Source: Sporobacter sp963677825 (lineage in GTDB: Bacteria > Bacillota > Clostridia > Oscillospirales > Oscillospiraceae). Taken from it: a stretch of DNA of 64,000 nucleotides. The position numbers were made by a program, and so were the translations under genes. Location: NCBI GenBank assembly GCA_963677825.2, contig CAXXEF010000001.1, positions 2,356,001-2,420,000 of the forward strand. The letters are read 5' to 3'. The first letter of the stretch is position 1. Each line of letters starts with the position of its first letter. Under the pieces are notes generated by a model. The model was given only the letters and a program-made list of their open reading frames with translations. It searched no databases and was not told the origin of the DNA. Of the stretch, positions 8,301 through 16,898 are shown piece after piece.

Positions 8301-9006
8301 AACCACTGCAACGTATGACGCGGATAGTGTTTTAATTCCTTCCGTATTAATGAGAAAAAAAGAACGATTAAATCTATGCCCACTTATTAAAATGACAGGT
8401 GATGTAATTTGGGGAAATCAAATGTGTATATCCTCTTCAAATTTTTGGAGCGGGACTGTTAAAAGCGGAGATTTTCCTTATTCAATCGGTTGTCCTAAAG
8501 AAATTATTGAGGTTATAAAAGCAATCCATAGAAGAAAAGATAAAGAACTTGAGAAGAGGTTTGCAAAAATAGCTCAAAAAACAATTGGACATAAATATGT
8601 GATTTCGCCACTTCTGAAATACGATTCAATCCATAATAAGCTGCCAAGACATCCAGACTGTGGTGAAATTGATTTACTAGCAGTTCTGCTTTCTGCAAAA
8701 AAAATAATTATTGGTGAAGCAAAAAACAGAAATAAAAGCATTCGAGCATATAATATTCAGCTTGAACACAGGGATTTTTTCGAGGAAGAAAGAGGTTATT
8801 ATTCAAAGCTCATGAAGAAAGCAGCATATGTAAATAGTAATCTAAATTATTTCTTAGAGCATTTTAGTATACAAGATAAAGAGAATTGGATTGTTGAACC
8901 AGTTTTTTTGGTTAACAAAGTTTATACAGCTGCATTTTTAGGGCGTGATGTAAAATTCATAATGGAAGATAACTTTCGGCAATATCTTATTGATGAAATG
9001 AAATAA
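5386..9006 (+). CDS. Unknown large cargo protein B with C-terminal PD-(D/E)XK-like nuclease domain
   Basis: A 1206-residue protein without signal peptide or clear membrane segments. The first ~1050 residues match nothing I know; they are mixed alpha/beta with many aromatic residues. The C-terminal ~130 residues contain GEIDLLAVLLSAKKIIIGEAKN (about 1090-1111): an acidic residue in a beta strand (Asp in EIDLLAV), a hydrophobic strand and E-x-K, the core of PD-(D/E)XK nucleases, followed by helices with conserved-looking basic residues. Thus it probably cuts DNA or RNA, while the long N-terminal part would sense or bind a target. It forms an operon with protein A and lies at the cargo position of an integrative element, where anti-phage systems are common. 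Start ATG follows AAGGGCGG. A defence function is inference. Confidence 0.65.
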   Translation: MKSENIVLWMKKYDFLKCISWIQAIAIHPNNQLYQMRFEYLIGCSLTIKNTEYRKRTLTYSAFKNFIHAFFKSSSNDFRLIEDFKPFSQLDLIPYFFNGHKYYFFYGNLERPWEFVSKLDYMYLKPKYQNENSIEHWFIESMTFQTVLLEALTADDESYETSEGLYIPSEEYLDKFGKFFIDRSSSDELDSVIPGDFTLDFVDNNRTQIYNSFNALFINIPDVSIYVLPQLHIEILYKIFNNELFEGSFMKENLRTTNHVHKAMLTKRCLSFFGKNSLVDFVDINKESLLKQNEVAVRVEEDQVIVFHILRTRHKTDFNMETGILNVKQRVEFIKKNSFLVSDEANKTAVIAPSEVLSIQGVIIFQYTGISTLPFGINDLSIPIFAFDDIIRIFELLDFPYEFIDYMAESRELHERARIIKTDNLDEFATYLENNKSFLEAGKYPTYIMIASHYWHDHYMAHLFREYSENIEIHEFLESFKPYYFDYIEKISDNTYEVFNKADLRGGTVILFDSKSYFINSAITGNQNHMRISEKFLKPLLCEYLTHLNAALDKLIFKYLADTMPIIIYINLLPYEVISHDKLSFLLKELTVVSADNPVHFAVRWRKEKEPHIFVLFDAENMHNLFSNAMNIGERAVVNKFVLALLKYFINLDDPRVQDIANDFVESNIPIDRRRYGVEAKSVNNPRLSNYQSYIKTSHTYLSKIRRIIAEHIASMNFLPGEYSGEEAKKIIHSIYKILQGKLETTISTFNSSILHYAYTQLEYIEGESEHSRKKAEIDSRTKTDFDVVHKYTENNSELSLYTMAVKHIITSIIKLNPQAGGPITSIEWRSILAIAYQIIEITQTYEYIEYALMEYAITISELYEIQEPTNSIIFNAQEYAYQVNQKLLSNSTESEEQEDVSAIDKAFCGSFGFTFHEMITILYALGSNDFEHKLDYPLNIMKVDDLSRLLVEFYPDMSVNIITKIIEFLTLTTATYDADSVLIPSVLMRKKERLNLCPLIKMTGDVIWGNQMCISSSNFWSGTVKSGDFPYSIGCPKEIIEVIKAIHRRKDKELEKRFAKIAQKTIGHKYVISPLLKYDSIHNKLPRHPDCGEIDLLAVLLSAKKIIIGEAKNRNKSIRAYNIQLEHRDFFEEERGYYSKLMKKAAYVNSNLNYFLEHFSIQDKENWIVEPVFLVNKVYTAAFLGRDVKFIMEDNFRQYLIDEMK

Positions 9007-9128
9007 ACGCATATAATGCAACTAATATCAAGAAATACATATTAAGCAAACGAATATGGTTTATCAAACTTTGGAAAAAAGAAATTGACAATATTAAACA
9101 TCTAGCATATAATAATTTATGCAATATT

Positions 9129-9203
9129 TGCCGCATTAGCTCAGTTGGATAGAGTAATCGCCTACTAAGCGATGGGTCGTGGGTTCAAGTCCCACATGCG
9201 CAT
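9129..9203 (+). pseudogene. Degenerate tRNA (tRNA-Arg-like, anticodon ACT)
   Basis: D arm, anticodon arm (ATCGC/GCGAT), 5-nt variable loop and T arm (GTGGG-TTCAAGT-CCCAC) are canonical. The acceptor pairs TGC-GCAT with ATGCGCA only if one extra C (9131 or 9132) is bulged out. No CCA is encoded. The loop CTACTAA gives anticodon ACT, which would read serine AGU, but the short variable loop excludes a serine tRNA. The body resembles tRNA-Arg(TCT), whose loop would be CTTCTAA. It is therefore best read as a mobile-element tRNA-Arg that has decayed, or less likely as a deliberate tRNA decoy. It lies 122 bp after protein B. Confidence 0.6.
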
Positions 9204-9263
9204 AATTTCGAATATAGTCTATTCGTTAAAATACTTTTCAATAATATCTTGGTTATTAAATGA

Positions 9264-9297
9264 AACACCTCCTGAGGAAATGTCTTCAGGAGGTGTT
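9264..9297. terminator. Hairpin after cargo operon, probable terminator
   Basis: Perfect 12-bp stem AACACCTCCTGA/TCAGGAGGTGTT (9264-9275, 9286-9297) with a 10-nt loop. There is no long T run, so strength is uncertain. A terminator at the corresponding place (25395-25429) precedes the homologous right end of the second element. Confidence 0.5.
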
Positions 9298-9511
9298 CAT
9301 CTCTTGATTGGGCTTCAAGAGGTGTAATGGTAGGCTGTTCTAATTTCTGTTCTAACATTTTTGCAATAAATCGATCAAAGCGGGTAATTTAGACCGCTCT
9401 AGGCGTAATCAAGCGTTATCAATGGAAACGCCACTAAACCGTTGCAAATACAAGGGAATTGCCGTGACTAGCTGTGACCATCCGTGTGAGCATACTACTG
9501 GATTTCAAGCG
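9298..9511. repeat. Element right-end module, copy 1
   Basis: About 210 bp that reappear with modest divergence at 25433-25644. Both contain TCAAGAGGTGTAATGGTAGG, the TGTTCTAAC doublet (9336-9344 with one change at the end, and 9348-9356), the text CTAAACCGTTGCAAATA, and end in ACTACTGGATTTCAAGCG before the attachment core. No coding capacity is evident. It is the conserved right recombination end shared by the two elements. Confidence 0.7.
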
Positions 9512-9556
9512 ATGGCATTGAAGAGGTCAGCGGTTCGATCCCGCTTATCTCCACCA
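9512..9556. repeat. Attachment core, copy 2
   Basis: Partial copy of the tRNA-Ala 3' half, from anticodon loop to CCA, with one mismatch. It is followed at 9558-9600 by the 15-bp terminator hairpin seen after the real tRNA. The 5' half of the tRNA is absent, so it makes no tRNA. It is the junction between the two tandem elements. Confidence 0.85.
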
Positions 9557-9654
9557 ACAAGAAATCCTGTAATCGAAACGGTTACAGGATTTCTTGTTTT
9601 TACAGAAGGACTTAAATTGACCGTGTTCCAACGTTTTTTCGAACACTTTAAGAA

Positions 9655-9787
9655 TCACACTAAAAATGAGCTGCCAAGCCTGCCCGCATCGGGTGCTTAA
9701 ACATGAGCGTTTTGCGTTTACGTCTCGTGTATTCAAATTGATGAAATAATAGTCGTTCTTTCTTTGTATGCTTCCTGTCAAGTTCAA
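9655..9787 (-). pseudogene. Integrase remnant with large internal deletion
   Basis: The minus strand keeps the integrase 5' end: ribosome site AAAGGAG, TTG start, then NLTGSIQRKNDYYFINLNTRD, close to residues 1-21 of the intact enzyme. It then runs directly into a stretch matching the DNA just before the intact integrase stop (stop at 9655-9657). About 1 kb encoding the catalytic core is missing. DNA upstream of the start, up to about 9830, also matches the intact copy. Confidence 0.8.
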
Positions 9788-9858
9788 AAACTCCTTTCGA
9801 CAGATGAACTAGACTACCATTACATGCAAATGGATATTACGGTTGCACTTATGGGCGC

Positions 9859-10044
9859 TCACCGTTCCAGTTCCGGGTTCCGCTTGCGTGGGGGCGGTTC
9901 CTTCACCCTGTCCAGTGGCTTGACGCCCGGCATGGGGATGGACGAAGGGATGGGCAAAGCTGTATTGTTGGGGATGCCATCGATCATGTTGCAGTTCTGC
10001 TCTGTGGAAAGCTCCACATTTTTTAGGTAAATATCTTTTACCAT
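9859..10044 (-). CDS. Small protein, possible fragment of a conjugative-element gene
   Basis: A 61-residue frame with a perfect AAGGAGG site before the ATG at 10044. It begins MVKDIYLKNVELSTEQNCNM and continues with IDGIPNN and a Pro-rich basic tail (EPPPRKRNPELER). The STEQNxNMIDGxxNN block reminds me of the start of DUF4316/YodL-type proteins in conjugative elements of gut Clostridia; this is recollection, not a search. The rest of such a protein is absent, so it is likely a truncated relic or an independent small protein. It stands alone, 140 bp beyond the end of the large surface-protein gene. Confidence 0.45.
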   Translation of the reverse strand: MVKDIYLKNVELSTEQNCNMIDGIPNNTALPIPSSIPMPGVKPLDRVKEPPPRKRNPELER

Positions 10045-10182
10045 TATGAAACCTCCTTCAGTATGACCTCGAACCAAGTTGGCCCGAAGTTGTGTTGTCT
10101 GTACTTCTCCGTATTTTTCATAGGAGAGGGGTGGGCGATGTATCCTCGTAGGGCACTGTCACGATATTAACCCCGGAATGAG

Positions 10183-13100
10183 TCAGTTGATCAGGCCGGA
10201 CTTTTGCAGCAGCCGCTGTACGATCACTGCAACTTCCGCACGGGTGATCTGCGCCCGCGGAGCAACCGCGGTTTCGCTTCTGCCAGTTACAAGCCCGGTA
10301 TCGACACATGCGACGACACCCGCCAGCGCATACGCGGAAATATCTGACGCGTCCTCGAATTGTTTCAGCACCTCCGTCGATGCGTCCTCGGTCAATCCGG
10401 TAAGCGCCATGGCCCGTGAGATCATCGTCATGGCCTGTTCGCGGGTGATGGGGTCGTTCGGTCCGAAGGTGCTCGCGTCATAGCCGGTGATAATACCATA
10501 TTCATAAGCGGTTTCCACATATCCGGCATACCACGCAGAAGCAGGTACATCCGCAAAGCATGTATCCCCACCGCCGGAATCAAGGCCCAGAGCGCGTACG
10601 ACGATCGCTGCAAATTCCGCGCGCGTCATGTTTCTGTCGGGCTCATACCGATTGTTGCCGACACCGCTGACAACCATCCGGGAACCCATATCATTGACGT
10701 AATCTTTCGCCCAGTGCTCTTCTAAATCGGAAAACTCCACAGGGTTCCAGATAACCGTATAGATGCTGTTGGTCAGACTGCTTAGGACAGCGTAGGATAC
10801 GCCGTCGATTTCCGTGATGACGGTTGGCACATGATAAGCAGATCCGTCCTGTGACACCGCGACGCCTGTTGTGATATTGTCGACATCGATCCCGTCCGGA
10901 AGCTCCATTATGCGCTGCACAAAGGAACCGAAGTTTTCAACCGAAACGGTTTGTCCGTCATATTCGCAGAAGATGGTGAATGCCACAGGGGGAATCTGTA
11001 CGGTGAAGCCGCCTTCCGCAGCCGCATCAGCGACGACCGTTGCTTCAGAATCCGTGACCTGTGCAATGCGGATCGTCACGGTGATTTCGGACAGAGCGAC
11101 ATCCGTGCCAAATGCCCGAGATATTTCATCGATATTGATTTCAGAGGCCGGTACGATGTATCTTTCCGAGCCCGTCCGGATCTCCAGGGTAGCATTGTTT
11201 TGCTCCAGCAGCTTTACCGACTCTCCGGTCAAGACACTTTCAGCTACATCGAAACCGCTTGTCACAGAGATGATTACGTTTGCGTCGATATATTGACCAT
11301 CCAGAATCGTTTGAAGCTTATACCCGTTGATCGTTACGGTTCGTACCGACTGACCATCCGAATTGGTCGTATCCTTATAGGTCCCGGCAACTCGGGTTGA
11401 GCCGTTTACTATGATGTACGCGTCTTGCCGGGTCATGGTCACATTCTTGTTGCTGGAATCGTCAGCAATTCCGTCGCCATCTTCGTCAATGTTGGTATCC
11501 GGCGTGCCGTCGCCATCCGTGTCGATGTTAACATCCGGCGTGCCGTCGCCATCCGTGTCGATGTTAACATCCGGCGTGCCGTCGCCATCCGTGTCGATGT
11601 TGAGATTGGTCCACCCGGCAAAGAGGGTAGCGTCGCCGGTAATCGTATAGGGGAAGATAGCCTCATTTGTCAGGGTATCGTCTGTATACCAGCTTACAAA
11701 ATCATACAGATCTCTGGCCGTTATCGGCGCTGTGTCTATTGTTGTCCCATAATCCTGCGTGATTGGATCGACGGCGGTGCCGCCATCCGTGTTAAACGAG
11801 ATGGTGCAGGTTGTTGCATCCCAGCAGGCGTAAAGGTCGTGTGCTGAAGCTGTCGTTACCGTTGAATCGGCAGTAATGATTATTCCAGCCCCATCTTCTT
11901 GTGTGTACCAACCGTCGAAGGTATACCCTGTGCGCGTCGGTGACGGAAGAGGGCCATAAGGAGAACCATAGGCGACCGTTTTGGTTGTGTCGGATGTCGC
12001 ACCGTCTTCGTATTTAAAGGTGATGGCATAGGCGTTGGCTTCCCACACGGCGTAGAGGGTGATGTTGGAAGCGCCAATGGTAAGCGTTTTATTTCCCGTA
12101 TCGCCCTGATACTCCACCGCGCCGGCAGGCGTCGTGCTCCAGCCCTTAAATGTATAACCAGTGCGTGTCAGGCTACCCGTGTTGTCATTCACCGTCGCTT
12201 CCGCGCCGTAATCCCAGGTCGTCGTGGCGGGTACGCCGCCGCCGGTATTCCCGTTTCCGTTATAGCTCAAGGTATAGTTGTTTGTATCCCACTGCGCGTA
12301 GAGTGTTATATCGTGGGCAGGCATTGCGAACGTATCTCCTGCGCTATAGCTCGTGCCGCCACCGTCGGGAGCCGTGTTCCATCCCCTGAAAGTGTTGCCG
12401 GTTTTTGCAATCCCGTCTGTGTTATCCAGCGCTGTTACCGAAGTGCCATAGTTATACTCTGTGCTTGCCGCAGGGACATCGCCCGTTCCTCCGTTGGCGC
12501 TGTAGGAAACCGCGTAGCTATTTAACTCCCACACGGCGTACAGAGTCACGTTGGCTGTGCCCATTGTAAAGGTCGTCGTTCCCGTGTCGCCCTGATATAC
12601 AGCCGAGCCGCCAGGCGTTATACTCCATCCCTTGAAGGTATAACCGGTCCGCACGAGACCGTTCGGATTAACGCTGACCATTACCGTCGTATCGTAATCC
12701 CAGCTTGTCGTCTCGGGCACGCTGCCTCCTGTATACCCGTTGCCGTCGTAGGAAAGGGTATAGCTGTTGATATCCCACTGGGCATAGAGCGTTACGTCAC
12801 GGTCCGGCATGAAGAACGCCGTCCCCTCGCTGTAGCTTGTGCCGGTTCCATCCGCTTCTGTACTCCAGCCTTTGAAGGTGTACCCGGTTTTGGAAATACC
12901 GCCTGCGTTATTCGCCGCCGTCACTGTAGCGCCATACTCATAATCCGTGCTTGCTTCCGGAACGCTTCCCGTGCCGCCGTTGACACTGTAGGACAGCGCA
13001 TAGCTGTTGATCGTCCACTGCGCATACAGTGTCACGTTACTAGCCGGCATCGTGATGGAAGCTCCTGCGCCGTAGGAATCTCCGCCGCCGCCTGTCTGCG

Positions 13101-16100
13101 TGTTCCAGCCCGAGAAAGTATAGCCCGTCCGGTTCAGAGTGCTTCCGTCGGGGAATGTTGTGCTGGTTTCATAGGTCACCTGCTCAGAGGACGGTATGCT
13201 GCCGTCCGTATAGCCGTTTCCGTCATAGGTCAGGGTGTAGATGTTCGTATCCCAAATGGCGTAGAGCGTTACGGCATGGGCAGGCATGGAGAATTCCGTG
13301 CCCACAGCGTAGGTCGTGCCGCTGCCGTCCGCCGCTGTATTCCATTCAAGGAAGGTATGTCCTGTGTAAGTAAATGTGTTGCTCTCAGCCGTCACGGCAA
13401 AGCCGTAGTCCATATCCACGCTTTCCGCAGGGGCGCTGCCGCCGTCCGCGCCGTTGCCGTCGTATGTCAGCGAGTACTGGTTAACCGTCCATTGGGCATA
13501 CAGCGTCACGTTGCCGGTACCCATGGTGAAGGTGGCGTTTGTGCTGTAGGAAGTTCCGCTGCCATCGGCCTGCGTGTTCCAGCTGGAGAAGGTATGCCCC
13601 GTTCGCGTCAGACCACCTGTATTGCCGCTCACTGTCGTTTCCGCGCCGTAGTTGACGCTTACCGTAACCGGAACGTTGCCGCCCGTATACCCGTTGCCGT
13701 CGTAACTGAGAGCATAGCTGTTTACGTCCCATTGGGCGTAGAGCGTCACATCCGAGTCCGGCATGAAGAACGTGCCGCCGGGGTTGTAGCCCGTACCGCT
13801 GCCGTCCGGAGCCGTGTTCCAGCCCATAAAGGTATAGCCGGTCCTTGTGAGACTGCCCGTGTTGTCCGCGACGGTCACCGTCGAACCGTAGCCGACATCC
13901 GTGTTTCCCGTCGGGATGTCGCCCGTTGTGGCATTATTGGCATCATAAGTAACGTTGTGGGTGTTGATCGTCCATTGCGCATACAGCGTTACATTGGATA
14001 TACCCATTGTAAAGGTGTCGTCTGCGCCGTAGGGATCCCCGTCGCCGTTTGCCTGCGTGTTCCAGCCGTTAAAGGTATAGCCTGTCCGAATGAGGCTTCC
14101 TGTATTGCCGCTCACTGTCGCTTCCGCGCCGTAGTTGACGCTCACTGTGGCGGGTACGCCGCCGCCCGTATACCCGTTGCCGTCGTATGACAGAGTATAA
14201 CTGTTTGTGTCCCATTGGGCGTAGAGCGTCACATCCTCATCCGGCATGGAAAATGTGTCGCCCGCGCCGTAACTTGTGCCGCTACCGTCGGAGGCAGTGT
14301 TCCAACCGTTGAAAGTAAAGCCTGTTCGCACCAGATTGTTTGCGTTATTGCTCACCGTCGCTTCAGCACCGTAGTCCCAGTCCGTTGCGGCAGGAACACT
14401 GCCGCCGGTATGTCCGTTTCCGTCATAGTTTAAAGAGTAAATGTTTAAATCCCACTTGGCATAAAGCGTCACATCAGCAGCCGGCATAGAGAAGCTGTCT
14501 CCCGCATAATAATTTGAGCCATTGCCGTCCGACTGCGTGTTCCATCCGATAAAGGTATAGCCTGTTTTTTCAAGTGTTCCCGTATTTCCGCTGAGAAGAA
14601 CTGTTTCACTTTTCACAAGATTGTTGACTGCATCAGGCACTGATCCTGTGTCAGATAAATTGTCATCATATCTTAACGAATACTCTTTTATTGTATACGA
14701 AAAGACTCCGACACTGCTGTCTATACAGTCGCTCATTATACCTATGGCTTTTATAGTAGTATCAGTGTTTAATGTAATAGGCACTGTATACGGCGTTGAG
14801 GCGGCTGAAGGCGTCGACCCGTCAACTGTATAGTAAATCGCCGCCCCGACTGATGAGCTAGATAAGGCGACGCTGTCGCCGTTATCAATTTCACCAGCTA
14901 ATGGCAAGGGAATTATATCAGCAACTTTTATAGCGACGTTCATCGTCATCGTATAGGCACTTGTGCTTTCAAACTGGTCGTCACTTACTTTGAAGCCAAA
15001 GCTGTCATATGCGTCTCCCGCCGCCCCCGTCTCAGGAATAAATGCTAATGCGCCATTATCTATATCAGCTTTGCTTATTGCTTGATTTAAAGTTAACGGC
15101 GTACCACTTAATTGCAGAGAGCCCGCAGTCGGGAGCGTTGTTATTATTACAGAAACTAATGGGTCTCCATCTGCATCCGCATATCCAAAATCAGCTTCTG
15201 TGAATATATAGGGCATATTCATGACCGCGTCAATAGTATTATCCTCAGCGATTGGCGGAACTTCCACTGTCGCGGTTATATTTAATGCAGTCGAGCGTAT
15301 AAAAATGTTGTCCGCGAATTGATTAGCTGCAACACTAATACTAAAATTGCTTATATCGACATCAAAATCTGTGCCGTCGAATGCTAACGTCAGCGCAGCT
15401 TCCTCATGGGATATTCTGCTCACACTTGAGACACTGACGCCGGCCGGTGCATTTTGGAGCTCAAAATGAGCGCTATCCAGCGTCGAGGCATAAACATCTC
15501 CAGTTAAAGTAAGTGTGACAACAGCGCCGTCAAGATTTTCTTCTGTTAAACTTGCCGTTGTTGATGCATATAAAACTCGTAATTCTATTGGGATAGTTCT
15601 ATCTGTAGTTGTTCCGTCTCCTAGCTGACCGCATGTGTTGTCGCCCCATAAATATAAAACACTTCCGTTTGATACAATGGTAGAGTTACTGTATATTGTC
15701 CCTAATTGAGTAATGCCGCTGATTGCGGATACTTGTACCGGAGAAGTTTGATCTGTCGTTGAGCCTATTCCAAGCTGACCATCCGAATTTTCTCCACAAG
15801 TCCATATCGTACCGTCAGTTTTTAATATGACCGTATGATAAACACCTGCCTGCACGTCTTCCACGCCTGATGAAAGTATTGTAACTTCGTTCTTCCTTGT
15901 GGTTGTCGAACCGTCTCCAAGCTGTCCACTCTCGTTGCCGCCCCATGCTAATAACTCTCCGTTATTTGTTATACATAAGGAATGTATCGCACCGGCGGAT
16001 ATTGATTTTGCCTTATTTTTATTAAAGAGCGCATTATATGCCACTACCGGACTTAATCGATCATTGTATGTTCCATCACCAAGCGCGCCCCAGACATTTC

Positions 16101-16737
16101 TTCCCCAGGCCCAAACCTTTCCATTGCTGTCTAACGCCAATGCGTGAGCAGAACCGGCTGAAATAGATGTGATACCGGACAGATCGTTTATCTTACCTGG
16201 CATAGTTCGATCTGTTGTCGTCCCATCTCCTAACTGCCCAAGGTCATTCTTTCCCCAAGAATATACTTCTCCGCTGCTTAGGCGCGCCAAAGTAAACGAC
16301 CCGCCGGATGAAATTTCAACAACATCATTTAGCGATATATTTACCGGCCTGTCTCTATTTGTTTTGGTTCCATCACCCAGTAGGCCGTACATATTATTTC
16401 CCCAGGCCCATGTCTCTCCGTTGCTTAAAATTGCAAACGAGCTATTCCGTCCGGCAAAAATGTTAACAACATTAGTTAGTCCCTCAACCTTAACAGGTAC
16501 ACTGCTATTTATCGTCGTCCCATTTCCCAACTGTCCTAAATTATTAAGGCCACTGCCCCATACAGTGCCATCTGATTTCAAATACAAAATGTGTGATTCA
16601 CCTGCAACGGCCTTAATAATAGACGGTGTAAAAACTGCCTTTGCAGGAATGCTTGTAAAAACATTTACTATTAAAGCCAGTATCAGGATGAAAACAAGCG
16701 GTGCTTTTTTGAAACAGTTTTTTGCATTTTCTCTCAT
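10183..16737 (-). CDS. Giant S-layer-anchored surface protein with RCC1 and InlB-type repeats
   Basis: A 2184-residue secreted protein. Order of parts: signal peptide (about 1-35, KKAPLVFILILALIVNVFTSIPAKA), RCC1-like propeller repeats (about 35-380; units such as ADGTIWTCGENSDGQLG), a cadherin/Ig-like region (about 500-600), a chitobiase-type segment with YYTVDGSTPS (about 620-685), thirteen InlB/Listeria-Bacteroides B repeats of about 80 residues (686-1710; GYTFxGWNT...DVTLYAQW), three Ca-binding DTDGDGTPDVN units, a spacer domain, and three C-terminal SLH domains (about 2000-2184) for binding cell-wall polymer. Role: adhesin or cell-surface stalk. The ATG at 16737 has AGGGAG ten bases upstream; a TTG three codons earlier is too close to it. 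Repeat number is probably variable. Confidence 0.88.
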   Translation of the reverse strand: MRENAKNCFKKAPLVFILILALIVNVFTSIPAKAVFTPSIIKAVAGESHILYLKSDGTVWGSGLNNLGQLGNGTTINSSVPVKVEGLTNVVNIFAGRNSSFAILSNGETWAWGNNMYGLLGDGTKTNRDRPVNISLNDVVEISSGGSFTLARLSSGEVYSWGKNDLGQLGDGTTTDRTMPGKINDLSGITSISAGSAHALALDSNGKVWAWGRNVWGALGDGTYNDRLSPVVAYNALFNKNKAKSISAGAIHSLCITNNGELLAWGGNESGQLGDGSTTTRKNEVTILSSGVEDVQAGVYHTVILKTDGTIWTCGENSDGQLGIGSTTDQTSPVQVSAISGITQLGTIYSNSTIVSNGSVLYLWGDNTCGQLGDGTTTDRTIPIELRVLYASTTASLTEENLDGAVVTLTLTGDVYASTLDSAHFELQNAPAGVSVSSVSRISHEEAALTLAFDGTDFDVDISNFSISVAANQFADNIFIRSTALNITATVEVPPIAEDNTIDAVMNMPYIFTEADFGYADADGDPLVSVIITTLPTAGSLQLSGTPLTLNQAISKADIDNGALAFIPETGAAGDAYDSFGFKVSDDQFESTSAYTMTMNVAIKVADIIPLPLAGEIDNGDSVALSSSSVGAAIYYTVDGSTPSAASTPYTVPITLNTDTTIKAIGIMSDCIDSSVGVFSYTIKEYSLRYDDNLSDTGSVPDAVNNLVKSETVLLSGNTGTLEKTGYTFIGWNTQSDGNGSNYYAGDSFSMPAADVTLYAKWDLNIYSLNYDGNGHTGGSVPAATDWDYGAEATVSNNANNLVRTGFTFNGWNTASDGSGTSYGAGDTFSMPDEDVTLYAQWDTNSYTLSYDGNGYTGGGVPATVSVNYGAEATVSGNTGSLIRTGYTFNGWNTQANGDGDPYGADDTFTMGISNVTLYAQWTINTHNVTYDANNATTGDIPTGNTDVGYGSTVTVADNTGSLTRTGYTFMGWNTAPDGSGTGYNPGGTFFMPDSDVTLYAQWDVNSYALSYDGNGYTGGNVPVTVSVNYGAETTVSGNTGGLTRTGHTFSSWNTQADGSGTSYSTNATFTMGTGNVTLYAQWTVNQYSLTYDGNGADGGSAPAESVDMDYGFAVTAESNTFTYTGHTFLEWNTAADGSGTTYAVGTEFSMPAHAVTLYAIWDTNIYTLTYDGNGYTDGSIPSSEQVTYETSTTFPDGSTLNRTGYTFSGWNTQTGGGGDSYGAGASITMPASNVTLYAQWTINSYALSYSVNGGTGSVPEASTDYEYGATVTAANNAGGISKTGYTFKGWSTEADGTGTSYSEGTAFFMPDRDVTLYAQWDINSYTLSYDGNGYTGGSVPETTSWDYDTTVMVSVNPNGLVRTGYTFKGWSITPGGSAVYQGDTGTTTFTMGTANVTLYAVWELNSYAVSYSANGGTGDVPAASTEYNYGTSVTALDNTDGIAKTGNTFRGWNTAPDGGGTSYSAGDTFAMPAHDITLYAQWDTNNYTLSYNGNGNTGGGVPATTTWDYGAEATVNDNTGSLTRTGYTFKGWSTTPAGAVEYQGDTGNKTLTIGASNITLYAVWEANAYAITFKYEDGATSDTTKTVAYGSPYGPLPSPTRTGYTFDGWYTQEDGAGIIITADSTVTTASAHDLYACWDATTCTISFNTDGGTAVDPITQDYGTTIDTAPITARDLYDFVSWYTDDTLTNEAIFPYTITGDATLFAGWTNLNIDTDGDGTPDVNIDTDGDGTPDVNIDTDGDGTPDTNIDEDGDGIADDSSNKNVTMTRQDAYIIVNGSTRVAGTYKDTTNSDGQSVRTVTINGYKLQTILDGQYIDANVIISVTSGFDVAESVLTGESVKLLEQNNATLEIRTGSERYIVPASEINIDEISRAFGTDVALSEITVTIRIAQVTDSEATVVADAAAEGGFTVQIPPVAFTIFCEYDGQTVSVENFGSFVQRIMELPDGIDVDNITTGVAVSQDGSAYHVPTVITEIDGVSYAVLSSLTNSIYTVIWNPVEFSDLEEHWAKDYVNDMGSRMVVSGVGNNRYEPDRNMTRAEFAAIVVRALGLDSGGGDTCFADVPASAWYAGYVETAYEYGIITGYDASTFGPNDPITREQAMTMISRAMALTGLTEDASTEVLKQFEDASDISAYALAGVVACVDTGLVTGRSETAVAPRAQITRAEVAVIVQRLLQKSGLIN

Positions 16738-16821
16738 CGTTATCAAACTCCCTATTTATTATGCTATCCTGAAATAGATGCACTGTTTTTTCAGAAACAG
16801 TTCCGATAACGCTATATTGCT

Positions 16822-16856
16822 GAAATATTACAGGGGAATTTTCCCTGTAATATTTC
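16822..16856. repeat. 14-bp inverted repeat upstream of the giant surface gene
   Basis: Perfect arms (16822-16835 with 16843-16856) and a 7-nt loop. It lies 85-120 bp upstream of the start at 16737 and next to the terminator at 16857-16897. It may be a regulatory hairpin in the leader or an operator. Confidence 0.5.
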
Positions 16857-16897
16857 GAAAAGGGCCCTTGAAACAAAGCATGTCAAGGGCCCCTTTT
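16857..16897 (-). terminator. Terminator of the second surface-protein gene
   Basis: 10-bp GC-rich perfect stem GGGCCCTTGA/TCAAGGGCCC (16862-16871, 16883-16892), A4 on the left and T6 on the right, so it can work in both directions. It follows the stop at 16899. Confidence 0.8.
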
Positions 16898-16898
16898 T

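Noticed and set aside
9129..9203. Functional serine tRNA with anticodon ACT
   Set aside because: Serine tRNAs need a long variable arm; here it is 5 nt, and the acceptor stem has an extra base.
13276..14190. A 304-codon plus-strand frame opposite the InlB-type repeats
   Set aside because: Shadow of the repeated coding strand; no start signal or domain.
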